20,466 nucleotides of DNA, taken from NCBI GenBank assembly GCA_002414185.1, contig DHYS01000034.1:19029-39494 (forward strand), written 5' to 3'. The DNA comes from Patescibacteria group bacterium UBA5124. GTDB lineage: Bacteria > Patescibacteriota > Gracilibacteria > Absconditabacterales > Absconditicoccaceae. Below the pieces are notes generated by a model. It was not told the DNA's origin, ran no database searches, and saw only the letters and a program-made list of their open reading frames with translations. Position 1 is the stretch's first letter. Each line of letters opens with the position of its first letter. Shown here piece after piece: positions 1 to 10,229 of the stretch. Position numbers and translations under genes: made by a program.

Positions 1-1
1 T

Positions 2-2581
2 TCAGAATCAAGAACTATAATATATCAAAAACCTATTATAGGGTCAGCTTATTTCTCTGGATTAAAAAACAATATCTATACAAACAAAACAGGAGTATCT
101 CTAGTACTTACTGCAAACAAAGCAGTTAATTATCTCATTACAGGAAATATAATTTCACAAATCAATTGATCTATTCCAAACAACACAAGTGTAATAAACA
201 TTCCTATAACACTACTTACAGGAAATGGATCAAAAACAGTAACCATCATTTATAGCAATTCTTGAGATACAAACGTAACATTACAACCAAGTGTATACTT
301 AGATCAAACAAGCCCTACCGTAACACTTTTCAATCCTGTACACTTAAGCACATACAACACATGAACCATTACCTTCAGCTGGAGTGCTTCAGACAATACA
401 AGTATTCAAGAATTTAGATTTTACTTAGATAATCTAGTTACACCTAAGACAATTCTTTCTGGAAATATAACTACCTATACAGTAAACAATATTGCTGATG
501 CTTCTCACGCATGGAAAGTAGAAGCTGTAGATATTGCTGGAAATATATCTTGATCTCAAACATTTATTTTTACTACAGATAGTTCAACTCCTACTATATC
601 TGGAGTAACAAACAATACTTATTATTCAACTTCTGTTACACCTACTATATCTGGAGCTACACAAACATGGCTCAATGGTATCACATATGTACCAGGTACT
701 ACAATTACAGGAGATGGAAATTACACATTAATTGCAAAAAATATTGCAGGGAATCAAACACAAGTAACATTCGTTATAGATACTACTAAACCAACAATAA
801 CTTTAGCAGGTCCAGCAAATAGTGCTTCATTCACAAACTCAAACAATATCACATTCTCTCGAAATGGAACAGATAGTAATCTAAGCGGATATATTCTTAT
901 TGTAAACGGTTTATCTTCTACTGGAGTAAATTTACCAGCAAGTATAAATTCATATACAATAAACAATCTAGCTAATGGAACATATTCTCGATATGTAACA
1001 GCTATAGACAAAGCTGGAAACAGTGCAAATCCAGCATCTGTTAATGGATTTACTCTCAATGTACAATTAACATGATCTATAGTACTATGATGAGTCACAG
1101 GATCTAGTATATTATATTCAAGCGGATCTATTAGCATCCAAAGTACTATGAACAAAACTTGTACATTAGATATTTCATGAAATACTCTTTCATTCACTAC
1201 AATAACAAGATCATTATCTGCAGGAGTAAGTCAAACAGAATATATTACCCTATACCCTGCCGGAGACTGATCTAAAACAATAAATCTTTCATATTCTAAC
1301 GGAATAGAAACATCTTTAACAAGAGCTTATACTATTTACGTAGATCAATCAGGACCGACACAACCAACATTCACAACGACATCAACCACAAATACAGGAG
1401 CATTCACTCTTGGATGGACATCATCAACTGATGGAGGTGTAGGATTAAAAGATTATGCATATACTATATCTAATGGAAGTAGTATAGTAAAAAGTGGTTA
1501 TACAACAGCCACAAGCATTTCTATAAACAATATGGAAATCTGATGAAATTGAACATATACTGCTACAATTCAAGCTAGAGATCTCTTCAACAATTGAAGT
1601 ACTATATCAAGTCATTCATTTACATATGTAGGAATACCTGACACTATTCCTGATTCATTCTCTTTTGATAGAAGATATGATGCAGAATTGGAAACAATTT
1701 ATAAATCTGATTCTATAACTATTACAGGACTTAGTGAAAATACAACCGTAGAAGCCTACGTAGATAATGGAGACTTATATATTAACGGAACTAATGTAGG
1801 GACAACAGGAACCGTTCAAAATGGAAGTGTTGTAAAAGTTGCATTAGAATCTAGCGATGAATACGACACCACAACATTGGCAGTTTTAATCATAGGACAA
1901 CAATCAGCAACATTTAAAGTTACTACTATAAGTGAAGATGATGGTGATGATAATAACAATGATTCAGATGAAGATTCTGACGATGATATCGGAGATATCA
2001 TAAGTATATCTTCATCACAAAAAATTCAAATAAGTGCTTTATATAATGTATTATCAGATCTTTACACGAGCTCAAAGAAAGATGAATTTATGACAACACT
2101 TAAAGCTATGATAAAAGAAAGAATTCAAGAAATGCAAGATGATGATGAAGATGAAAGTAAGATAGGAGCATTACAATATCTCTATCAACTCATAGATGAT
2201 GATTATAGTGAAGATAGTAGTACATATACAGCACCAAACGGAAAGAAATATACTATTACATATAGTAGTAGTCAATGATATACTTCTCCAAACTTTATTA
2301 ATAAAAACAAATATTTCTCTACACTAAGTGAAATTAAATATTATATAGATATCAACAACAAATCATCAAGCAGTTCGAGTAGTTCAAGTAGCTCAACTAC
2401 AACAAATTACAATGTAGATCAATCTCGAACAAGCAGTCCATACACAGCACCAAATGGTAAAGTATATAGATTATTAAAAACAACCGATGGATTATATAGT
2501 TCATATGATTTCATGTATGCAAAAACATTCTCTACACTTGCAGCAATGAAAGATTACATATACAAAAATAACAAAAAATAA
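2..2581 (+). CDS. Large secreted surface protein with Ig-like repeats, C-terminal part
   Basis: This is an open frame of 859 codons entering from the left edge, so the start and any signal peptide are missing; it ends at TAA 2579-2581. It contains 14 in-frame UGA codons read as Gly. Visible parts are several Ig/FN3-like bacterial repeats (roughly residues 100-560), each with a conserved Trp near the first strand and an AGN/AIDKAGN-type end. An Asp/Glu-rich stretch follows (about residues 650-663), then a charged helical segment. Last comes a duplicated module (about 742-786 and 814-859) starting YTAPNGK and ending in an FSTL...YI..NN pattern, separated by a poly-Ser linker. Composition (Thr, Ser, Asn, few Cys) and architecture fit an exported adhesin or cell-surface stalk protein. 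Three in-frame CGA codons (860, 989, 2426) occur; the first two align with Trp of another repeat. The family is not recognised beyond the repeat type. Confidence 0.85.
2225..2578 (+). repeat. Duplicated C-terminal YTAPNGK module in the surface protein
   Basis: Two copies of a domain of about 45 residues lie at the extreme C-terminus. Copy A covers residues 742-786 (from nucleotide 2225) and copy B residues 814-859 (from nucleotide 2441). Shared positions are YTAPNGK-x-Y at the start, then Y-(T/S)-S-x-x-F, an aromatic K-x-FSTL, and a helix ending YI-x-x-NN. A Ser-rich linker containing nine consecutive Ser separates them. Position at the end of a secreted protein suggests a wall- or surface-binding role, but this is inference. 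Confidence 0.7.
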
Positions 2582-3712
2582 TTAATAGAAATGTTCTATA
2601 GCATCAACAGTTGTATTCCAAGAAAAATTTTTGACCGGTAGATTTTCCCAAATCTGCTGGTCTTCTTTTATAGTCAAAAGAGATTCTAATATATCATACG
2701 ATGATCCAGGTCTAACAAAAACAACCTTACCAGAAACCACTTCAGGTAATGACGCGACATACGTAGTAATCAATGGTTTATCCATAGCAACCACTTCTGT
2801 ATGTACAGAACCAAATCCCTCAGAAAAAGACGGAGCCACTACAACATCACAAGATGCAACCATAGTACGCAAATCTTTCTTATCCATTCCTTGAAAGATC
2901 TGAATCTGACGAGCAAATCAAAACACTTCCAAATCTTTAAGACGTTTCATCACTTCAGATCTTCTCTTAGAATCTATAATATTAAATACAAACAAGGTAT
3001 CTGGATCATATTTCATCATTTGAGGAATACAATCCACAAGACTATCTAATCATTTAGATTTTCCAGCATGACCATAATACAAAACTACATATCTTCCATT
3101 CCAAGTATTCTTTTTTTTCCAATCCAAGATTTCGTCTTCTGACACCTGTTGAGACGACCAAAAATCAGTATCTACACCATTATAAACTACTTCAATAGAT
3201 TTATCAGGTATTCTATACAAGGTTCTAAGAGAATTCATAGTATATCTAGAAACACAATGATAGAGATTATAATTAAACATAAATACGAGTTTTTCAAACA
3301 ACAAATACATCCATCCAAGAACCCATCATTTATACATAATCCATAATTTTCCAAATACTTCATGTACCGTTAATATAACTTTTTTTCTAAACAATATTCA
3401 CATAATACTTGCTGGAATAGCTCATCCATACGTACTCGTATGAATTACTGAAATATCACTAGCTAAAGACAATATTTTTAATCCTTTCCATAGAGCTAAA
3501 ACCATAAAAGAAAGTCTGGTTTTACCAACTCTATAAATTTCCATATTATGATCATGTTCATAAGATGGCAAAGATTGATCAAAACGACTCGTCAAAAGAG
3601 TTATTTTATAATTTTTCTTTAACAATCTCGTAATTATTTGCTCAAAAACTGTCTCTACCCCTCAATGATGAGGTAAATAATAATCTAAAACAAAGAAAAT
3701 ATGCTTTTTCAT
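2582..3712 (-). CDS. GT4-family glycosyltransferase
   Basis: The frame encodes 376 residues with six UGA read as Gly. The product has the GT-B layout: an N-terminal acceptor half with a Gly-rich loop after DYYLPHH (GGVET, one Gly from UGA), and a C-terminal nucleotide-sugar half with VVYNGVDTDFW, a YYGHAGKSKG loop, and the GT4 E-x7-E motif (Glu298 and Glu306 in SEGFGSVHTE). Such enzymes move a sugar from an NDP-sugar to a glycan or lipid acceptor on the inner membrane face, usually for capsule, LPS-like glycan or protein glycosylation. Start is the ATG at 3712, preceded by a good promoter. The stop codon directly touches the stop of the convergent surface-protein gene with no spacer or terminator. 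Substrate is unknown. Confidence 0.9.
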
Positions 3713-3741
3713 TACTGTTTTACAAAATACAAAGTAAGGGA

Positions 3742-3769
3742 AATATAGTAAAATAGTAACAAGAGTCAA
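3742..3769 (-). promoter_or_regulatory. Sigma-70-type promoter of the glycosyltransferase gene
   Basis: On the minus strand, TTGACT (3769-3764) is followed after 16 bases by TATATT (3747-3742), about 30 bases before the ATG at 3712. It is arranged back to back with the promoter of the CHAP gene. Confidence 0.6.
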
Positions 3770-3811
3770 GCAATAAATATATTAGAAATAAACAAAAAAG
3801 TAGCTCAAAAT

Positions 3812-3840
3812 TTGACAAATTTCTTTTTTTCAAATACAAT
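3812..3840 (+). promoter_or_regulatory. Sigma-70-type promoter of the CHAP hydrolase gene
   Basis: TTGACA (3812-3817), a 17-base spacer and TACAAT (3835-3840) match the bacterial consensus closely. The expected start of transcription is about 20-25 bases before the ATG at 3870, giving a very short leader with no Shine-Dalgarno. Confidence 0.7.
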
Positions 3841-3869
3841 TATATAAGCTTTATTCCTTGGCAACAAAA

Positions 3870-5183
3870 ATGCTAAAAACCATACAAAAACATATAGAAA
3901 AAAAAGTACATAAACACATAATAAAGCACCAACACAAGCATGTACACAAAATTTTACATGCCGTACATCATTTTCATCATACATTAGCTCATATGTGAGA
4001 ATTAATCTTAGTAGGAGCTATATGATTTTCTAGTCTTATCTTTGCCAATTATAATACTTCGTATGCAAGTCTTCATAGAACAGATCCAGAACAAATTGTA
4101 CAATATTTAGTTAAAGCTATGGCACAAGGAAAACAAAACACAAATGACAGTAAATATATATCAATCCGAGAAATGGACGGAAATGTAAATAATACATTTT
4201 TTCCATGATACTGTACCTATGGAGCTGCACGTATATCTCCAGAATTTTTTCCATATACTAATTCATGACACAATCAACAAAGAACATGGGGAGGAAACGC
4301 CGTAGATCGATGTGAAAATGCACAAGCAACAGGATTTAAAATATCTTCAATTCCTGTACAAGGAAGTCTCTTAGTATACAAAGGAAATAGTTCAAATGGA
4401 TATTTTGGACACGTAGGAAAAGTAATGTATTATAATGCCGATAATCAATCTATTATCATCAGAGAAATGAATTATATTTGAAAATATATCATGACAGATC
4501 GTCGAGAAAAAGCTACAAATCAAAACATTAAATGTTTCATTTATCCTTCAACAAATAAACCTACAACAACTTGAGACTTACTCAATCAAACAATCGTAGG
4601 AGAAAAACCAGTAATAATAGAAAATACTCCATCTACAACAAACAATACTACTACAAACAATACTACTACCACTACTACTACAAACGAAAATAATGAAACA
4701 ACAGATAGTTCAAACACAGAAACTACTCCAATAGACACAGATTCTAATACTCATGAATCAGCACCAACTACAGAAAATTTAGAATCAGAAATAACTCAAC
4801 AACAAACTATAGAACCTGAAATCTCTGCAGAATCTTTGACAATAAACACAGAAAATATTTCAGATATTGCAAAACACTTCTTCAATCAAAATACAATACA
4901 AATCAGAAAAACAACTAAGAATCAAGTTACTACAAACGATACAATTACTATAACAATTCAAATAAAGAACAAAGAATCTAATGAAAATTACAATTGAATA
5001 TTACCATTTATCTTCAATATTATTTCCAATAATCAATCATTACAAGGAAATATATCTACTATACAATTTATAAACAATGGAGAGCAAACAATAACTTTCA
5101 CAGCAAAAGAAAAAGGAGAATCCTCTATCATCTTGACCATTGACGATCAAAAAGTAGCGACTCTCCCTATTATTATAAACTAA
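3870..5183 (+). CDS. Membrane-anchored CHAP-domain peptidoglycan hydrolase
   Basis: The frame encodes 437 residues with in-frame UGA=Gly. Parts in order are a cytoplasmic N-tail of about 44 residues with about 13 His plus many Lys, and one membrane segment (about 45-63). A CHAP domain follows (about 95-225) with Cys115 in a GYCTYGAAR context, a WGGNA motif, His181 in YFGHVG, and REMNY at about 198-202. Next are a Thr/Asn/Glu-rich linker (about 250-330) and a C-terminal beta-rich Ig-like domain. CHAP enzymes are Cys/His amidases or endopeptidases that cut peptidoglycan peptides, and the topology puts this one outside the membrane. Three in-frame CGA codons occur at residues 100, 147 and 212. 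Residue 147 lies in GNAVD-x-CENA, where CHAP domains usually have Trp, supporting CGA=Trp. The role could be cell separation or attack on a host wall; the sequence does not decide. Confidence 0.88.
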
Positions 5184-5190
5184 TTTTTTC

Positions 5191-6627
5191 TTACCCTATA
5201 TTAATTATTTTTACATATGGAGCCAAAGCTTCTCCATGTAATACATCATTAATTACCACTATTTTTTGCCCTTTAGTAACAATATTTTTCTGTTTCAAAA
5301 TAGTTATAGCATTTTGTTCATCTTCAACAGGATAATTTCACCAATCTCCTATTAAAAACGGATTTATAGAATACAAAATATTCATTGATCTCAAAATATG
5401 TTCATCTTTAGTAAACGCAAACACTGTATGATTAGGCTTGAAGGCAGATACTATTCTAGCCAAAAATCACGAATTAGTAAACAGTAAAATATAATCTGCT
5501 TGAACTTCATCAGCTATATGTAAAGCTGATTTTGCAATCATTTTTTTATCCAAAACATAATTATCTGTAAAAGTAATTTGAAAATCTTTATGTTTATTAT
5601 TCGTATGTTGTTCTGCTTCACAAAGAATATCATTCATCATCTGACAAGATTGCACAGGAAAATTTCCCATAGCTGTTTCATCAGACAACATTGTACAATC
5701 TGTTCTTAACATTACAGAATTATATACATCTGATACTTCTGCTCTTGTAGGAAACGGTGAAGTAACCATACTCTTAAGCAATTCAGTAGCAACAATAATA
5801 GTCTTTCCATATACAAAACATACATCCATAATTTCTTTTTGGTAATATGGCAATTTTGAGATTTCTATTTCCACACCAAGATCACCTCTCGCTACCATAA
5901 CTCCATCAGATTCTTTTACAATTTCTTCCAAATTTTCCAAAGCTTCTTGATTTTCAATTTTAGAAATTATTTGAATATGCTCTGCATTATTTTCCTTGAG
6001 AATCTTTTTGATTTCCAAAACATTTTCTCTATTTCTAATAAACGACGCAGCTATAAAATTCATATTTTCTTTGATTGCAAAAAGCACATCTGACATATCC
6101 TTTTCAGTTAATCCTGGTAATTTCAACTTTACTCCAGGAAGATTTATATGTCTTCTAGATCCAATCAAATGATCATCAAGCATTTCTAAAACAGCATAAT
6201 CAGCATTTACTTCTATCACTTTTGCTTTCAAAAGTCCAGAATCTATAATAAGAATTTGATCCTTAGAAATATCTTCCAATAAATATGGATAATCACAAAA
6301 CAGATCATTTTTTTCTACTATTTTTCCCTGATCTACAAAAATCTTTACAAGATCTCATTTTTTTACAGGTATTTTTTCATCAATAGAACCAGTTCTAATT
6401 TCTGGTCCTTTAGTATCAAGCAAAGTACTTAAATTAGTCTTTCCTGAAGCATTAAGATTTTTAATCATTTCCAAGATCTTAGCCACTGCATCTTGTTGAG
6501 CATGAGAAAAATTAAATCTGACTACATTTGTTCATGCATTATACAAATCAACAAATCTTTGTTCATCCATACATAAATCTGAAATCGTTGAAATAATTTT
6601 AGTTTTTTTAAAGGTATTCATTGTCAT
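5191..6627 (-). CDS. pyk: Pyruvate kinase
   Basis: The frame encodes 478 residues from ATG 6627, or 476 from the second ATG at 6621; neither has a Shine-Dalgarno. The enzyme converts phosphoenolpyruvate plus ADP to pyruvate plus ATP, the last step of glycolysis. Motifs (numbered from 6621) are NAGTNVVRFNFSH near the N-terminus, LLDTKGPEIRTG, the catalytic Lys at 221 in ISKIEN, ARGDLGVE around 244-251, PTRAEVSDV and MLSDETA at 311-317. UGA codons encode conserved glycines in NAGTN, KKGDLV and NSGFLAR, which is direct evidence for the recoding. Length is normal, with the usual C-terminal domain present. The stop lies seven bases from the stop of the convergent CHAP gene. Upstream is proS, 38 bases away, so the two may be co-transcribed. 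Confidence 0.95.
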
Positions 6628-6665
6628 ACATAGTAAATTAAAATAATATCAATTATATTGTGCAA

Positions 6666-8174
6666 CTAATATGCTTTCGCAAATAGTACTCTTCTTGTAC
6701 TAGGTTTTCCAGTGATCATATCTACACCAGATTCTTCTGGACTATCAAAAGGAATACATCTAATCGTTGCTTTAGTTTCTTCTTGGATTTGTAACGCTGT
6801 CTCAGTTGTTCAATCCCAATGAGCCAATACAAATCAACTTTCTACTTTTTCTTTAAATTCTTCATATGTATCTACTTTATAGGTATTAGTTTCTGTAAGT
6901 GATTGATGTTTAGTATACACATTTTTTTGAATATCATGAAGAAGAGATGAAACTGTAGATGCTAAATCTTCTATCTTCACAAATTGTTTTTCTTGGGTAT
7001 CTCTTCTATACAATTCAACATGACCTTGTGCCATATCTCTAGCTCAAATAGCTATTCTCAAAGGTACTCCTTTAAGTTCATATTCATTATATTTCCATCC
7101 TGGAGATTTCTGTGAATCTTCATCAATCTTTACAACTACTGGCATTTTCCATTCACCAAGTGTTGGAGAAGAGATAGTTATCTGAGAATTTTTTAAAGTA
7201 TCTAATGCTGAACCTAGATAATTTTTGATAGCAATCAAATCCTCTTCTGTCTTAAATACAGGCACAACTACCAAATGAATTGGAGCCAAAGCAGGAGGAA
7301 GTACTAATCCTTGATCATCAGAATGAGCCATAATTAAACCTCCCATAAGTCTTGTAGATACTCACCAAGACGTAGCATATACATATTCTTGTTGATTATT
7401 TTTGTTAGTAAATTGTACATCAAATGCTTTAGCAAAATTTTGTCCAAGATTGTGAGATGTTCCAGCTTGAAGAGCTTTTCCATCCTGCATCATAGGCTCA
7501 AAACTATACGTTCTTACAGCTCCAGCAAATTTTTCATGTTCTGGTTTTTGTCCCAAAATATGATAAATTCCCATAAAATTTCCTACAAAATCTGAATATA
7601 CCATCAACATTTTTTTTGCTTCTTCTTCAGCTTCATCTGCTGTTGAGTGAGCCGTGTGACCTTCTTGCCACAAAAACTCCATAGTTCTCAAAAATATTCT
7701 TGTTCTCATTTCCCATCTTACCACATTTGCCCATTGATTGATCAAAAGCGGTAAATCACGATATGAATGAATCCAGTTTCTATAACTATCCCAAATAATA
7801 GTTTCTGAAGTAGGACGAACGATCAATTCTTCATCCAATTTAGCTTCAGGATCAACTATTACACCTTTCCCATTAGGATCATTTTTGAGTCTATAGTGAG
7901 TAATTACAGCACATTCTTTAGCAAATCATTCCACATGAGAAGCCTCTTTACTAAGGAATGATTTTGGAATAAATAAAGGAAAATATGCATTAGTATGACC
8001 AGTTGCCTTAAACATAGCATCAAGAATATTTTTTATATTTTCCCATATAGCAAACCCATAGGGTTTGATTACCATACAACCTCTTACTGATGAATTTTCT
8101 GCCAACTGAGCTTCTTGCACAATTTGATTGTACCATTCCGAATAGTTTTCTGTACGTGTTGTTAATTTTGCCAT
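6666..8174 (-). CDS. proS: Prolyl-tRNA synthetase, short archaeal/eukaryal-like type
   Basis: The frame encodes 502 residues and charges tRNA-Pro with proline. Class II motifs are visible: RPTSETIIWDSY, RWEMRTR (motif 2), FLWQEGHTAH, and GGLIMAHSDDQGLVLPP near motif 3. A C-terminal anticodon-binding region includes GFVLAHWDG and ATIRCIP, and the protein ends RRVLFAKAY. The bacterial editing insertion is absent, so this is the approximately 500-residue form found in archaea and some bacteria. Start is ATG 8174 (MAKLTTRTENYSEW). The open frame continues upstream into Phe/Tyr/Ile-rich sequence that looks like translated AT-rich spacer, so I exclude it. UGA=Gly occurs several times, for example in VESGFVLAH. 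No Shine-Dalgarno was seen. pyk follows 38 bases downstream. Confidence 0.95.
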
Positions 8175-8384
8175 ATGGATACAAAAAGGATTAAAATATA
8201 TGTTTGCCAAAAATAGTGATTTCCTAAAGTTTTTCACGTAAAAATAAAGAGTTCTTATTAGATATATTTGCCTTTTTATAAAAAGATAAAAAAAAGACTT
8301 GATTTTTATTAAAAAATATATAAAACATAAAACGTCAAGAGGAAACAAATCTTCTTTGACATAAAACATATAACCCATGAAAAA

Positions 8385-8905
8385 CTATCATCCACCGTGG
8401 AATTTGACAGCGCTATCAACAAATTCGTTGCCAAATAATAAAACATCTTAAACACCCGGCCGCCGATGAAAAGCATGGCTCAATGCCCGTACCCTACAGG
8501 CTTTAAATAGAGGGGAAACAACATAATACAAAATAATATCGCCGATTTGCAAAATCGCGTAACCCGCCGAAAAATATCCGGAACAACGCCGTTTCCGAAA
8601 ACATGGGTCAACGCATCATGCACAAAAATCTCGCTCATGAAAATCAAAAAATGTGCCTCTATACGAGGATCTCCCGGTACTGAGAAACATAGTACCATCG
8701 ATTAAAATAAATTACCGGCCGCCCCAGTCCGCCGCTCACGCAAAGATATCTGGCAATCGAATATGCCAGTGATAAGAGCTCTTCGGATCGCCCGGGACAA
8801 CAAACATCAAAAAGTTGCCGCACATGCCAAAAACGGTTCAATTACCGCCCATCAGGGCAGAAACAAACAAACAAAGCCTCCAGTATATCTGGAGGCTTTC
8901 TTCTT
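8385..8905 (+). ncRNA. Candidate large structured RNA, unidentified
   Basis: About 500 bases between proS and the Cys-rich gene are much richer in G, C and CG dinucleotides than the surrounding DNA and have no convincing reading frame. Hairpins on the plus strand include 8400-8406/8420-8426, 8543-8548/8552-8557, 8579-8583/8593-8597, 8656-8659/8665-8668, 8676-8681/8691-8696, 8750-8755/8764-8769, 8847-8850/8855-8858 and the terminator at the end. The nonamer CCGGCCGCC occurs twice (8456-8464, 8715-8723). In AT-rich genomes such GC islands usually mark structured RNA. The plus strand is preferred because the element ends in a terminator in that direction, but G is scarcer than C on it, so the other strand is possible. 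I found no RNase P, tmRNA or intron signature. Spacer 8175-8384 is AT-rich with nothing clear. Confidence 0.5.
8873..8905. terminator. Strong intrinsic terminator, probably bidirectional
   Basis: A perfect 11-bp stem (8873-8883 with 8889-8899) has a five-base loop. A T-rich tail follows on the plus strand (TTTCTTCTTATT) and a TTTGTTTGTTTG tail on the minus strand. It can end the RNA at 8385-8905 on the plus strand and the Cys-rich protein gene (stop at 8926) on the minus strand. Confidence 0.85.
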
Positions 8906-8925
8906 ATTATAAATAATTATATCAC

Positions 8926-10152
8926 TTAGAAATATATTGATAACCATTCCCAGAAACTACTAGCACTATCTTTTGTCTTTTGTTCTTCAGAATCCACAGC
9001 ATTCAACAAATCTCCAGGAGTAGGTATTGAAGAATCAGTATTTCCAACTAAATAATCTCTATAGGTCATATTTTTAAAAGTACACGTCCTATTAGTAAAT
9101 GTACCCTTTAAAACTCCATTTGTACATATTCTCAATTCAACTTCACATGGCATATCTATCAATCCAATAGGAGAAACATAAGCTCTTATAAATTGACCAT
9201 TTTTTACTGTTTCACCCCAAGAAGTTATACAATTAGCACTTTTTGTAGATGTTTGTGTAGTGTAAGTAACTGCTTTAGGTTTTCCTGTACTTTTTCCATC
9301 TGGCCATACATCTATAGGTTTTTCTGTGGTATTTATCTTACCATGTACATCAAAATCAGCTCCACTCAAAGAAGGATCTTTAGGTTGAATATAAGGATCC
9401 ATTCATTCTTGATTATAAGATATTGGTTCTACCTTTGTATAAGAATAAACTTCGTTTTCTTTACATGATTTTTGCTTATAACTACCTGTCAATTTTCCAT
9501 CATAACAATATCTCTTCTGTATATTGCAGACAGTATTTACATCTTTTCTTTGTTCATAAGCCAATATATAATCCTTATGTTCTACTATTTCTCACCAAGG
9601 AGCTGTACAATTTTTAAAAGTTTTTTCTTGAGCTAAAGAAGATGATCATCACACACTATCAATAGCTATAAATTCAACTTTTCATCAATCCTCAACTTGC
9701 ATTACTCCAGTAAATAAAGTACTAGAAGACCCCGATAATAATATTTGATCTACTTCTCCTTCATCTATAAAAGAATCTTCTTTATCTGGCAATCAAGGAA
9801 TATTTACAGAAGAAGGTTGTTCTTGAGTATCCATAGTTCAAGAATAAACTGTTCCTGTTGTATCATCAAAAAGAAAATCCCACTGACTTGCTGCACCATG
9901 ACTTTGTAAAAGATCAGGATCCATTCCCCAATCTTCAGGTGTTCCAGCCAATATAAATGTCATAGACTGATCTTGAGAGATCACCTCTACTCTATTTGGC
10001 AATTGTATTACCAATGCAGCAAAAAACACCAAAAACCATGCAACTAAAGATCTTTTAATAGCTTCTTTCCAAGAAAAAATATGTTTATGAGACGCTGTTT
10101 TACGAGAAGTTGTATGAGTTTTTTTATAGGTTTTCTTATGTTTCTTATACAT
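8926..10152 (-). CDS. Membrane-anchored extracytoplasmic protein with two Cys-rich repeats
   Basis: The frame encodes 408 residues. A Lys/His/Thr-rich basic N-tail (1-30) is followed by one membrane segment (about 31-51), so the rest should be outside. Two copies of a repeat of about 50 residues follow at 182-230 and 308-357. The pattern is C-x3-WGE-x-V, then Y, C, a second C six or seven residues later, (D/N)G-x-L-x-G, an aromatic, and a last C. Each copy has four Cys that could form two disulfides. The WGE glycine is UGA in the first repeat and GGT in the second, an internal control for UGA=Gly. Doubled UGA codons also occur. I do not recognise the family; a surface or adhesion role is inferred from topology. 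It lies 77 bases downstream of mnmA and ends before a strong terminator. Confidence 0.8.
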
Positions 10153-10229
10153 GGGATCTTTAAAAATCTAAACATATTAAAGTATATCCCAAAAAACATA
10201 AAAAATCAAATTTTTAAGTACTTTTTAAG

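Noticed and set aside
754..1197. Antisense frame of 147 codons inside the surface protein
   Set aside because: It lies opposite a continuous repeat-coding frame and shows no protein-like features.
2631..3346. Plus-strand frames opposite the glycosyltransferase
   Set aside because: These are shadows of a well-supported GT4 gene on the other strand.
8175..8378. N-terminal extension of prolyl-tRNA synthetase
   Set aside because: The extension is Phe/Tyr/Ile/Leu-rich translated AT spacer; MAKLTTRTENYSEW at 8174 is a normal synthetase start.
8480..8841. Two overlapping minus-strand reading frames in the GC-rich block
   Set aside because: Neither resembles a protein family, one needs UGA as a stop (which is Gly here), and the block is better explained by hairpins ending in a terminator.
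8385..8905. RNase P RNA, tmRNA, or group I/II intron
   Set aside because: The P4-forming GAAAGUCC-type box, tRNA-like ends with a T-arm, and a domain V hairpin were all searched for by eye on both strands and not found.
8180..8905. T-box leader for proS
   Set aside because: No AGGGUGGNACCGCG-type antiterminator box and no terminator between the block and the proS start.
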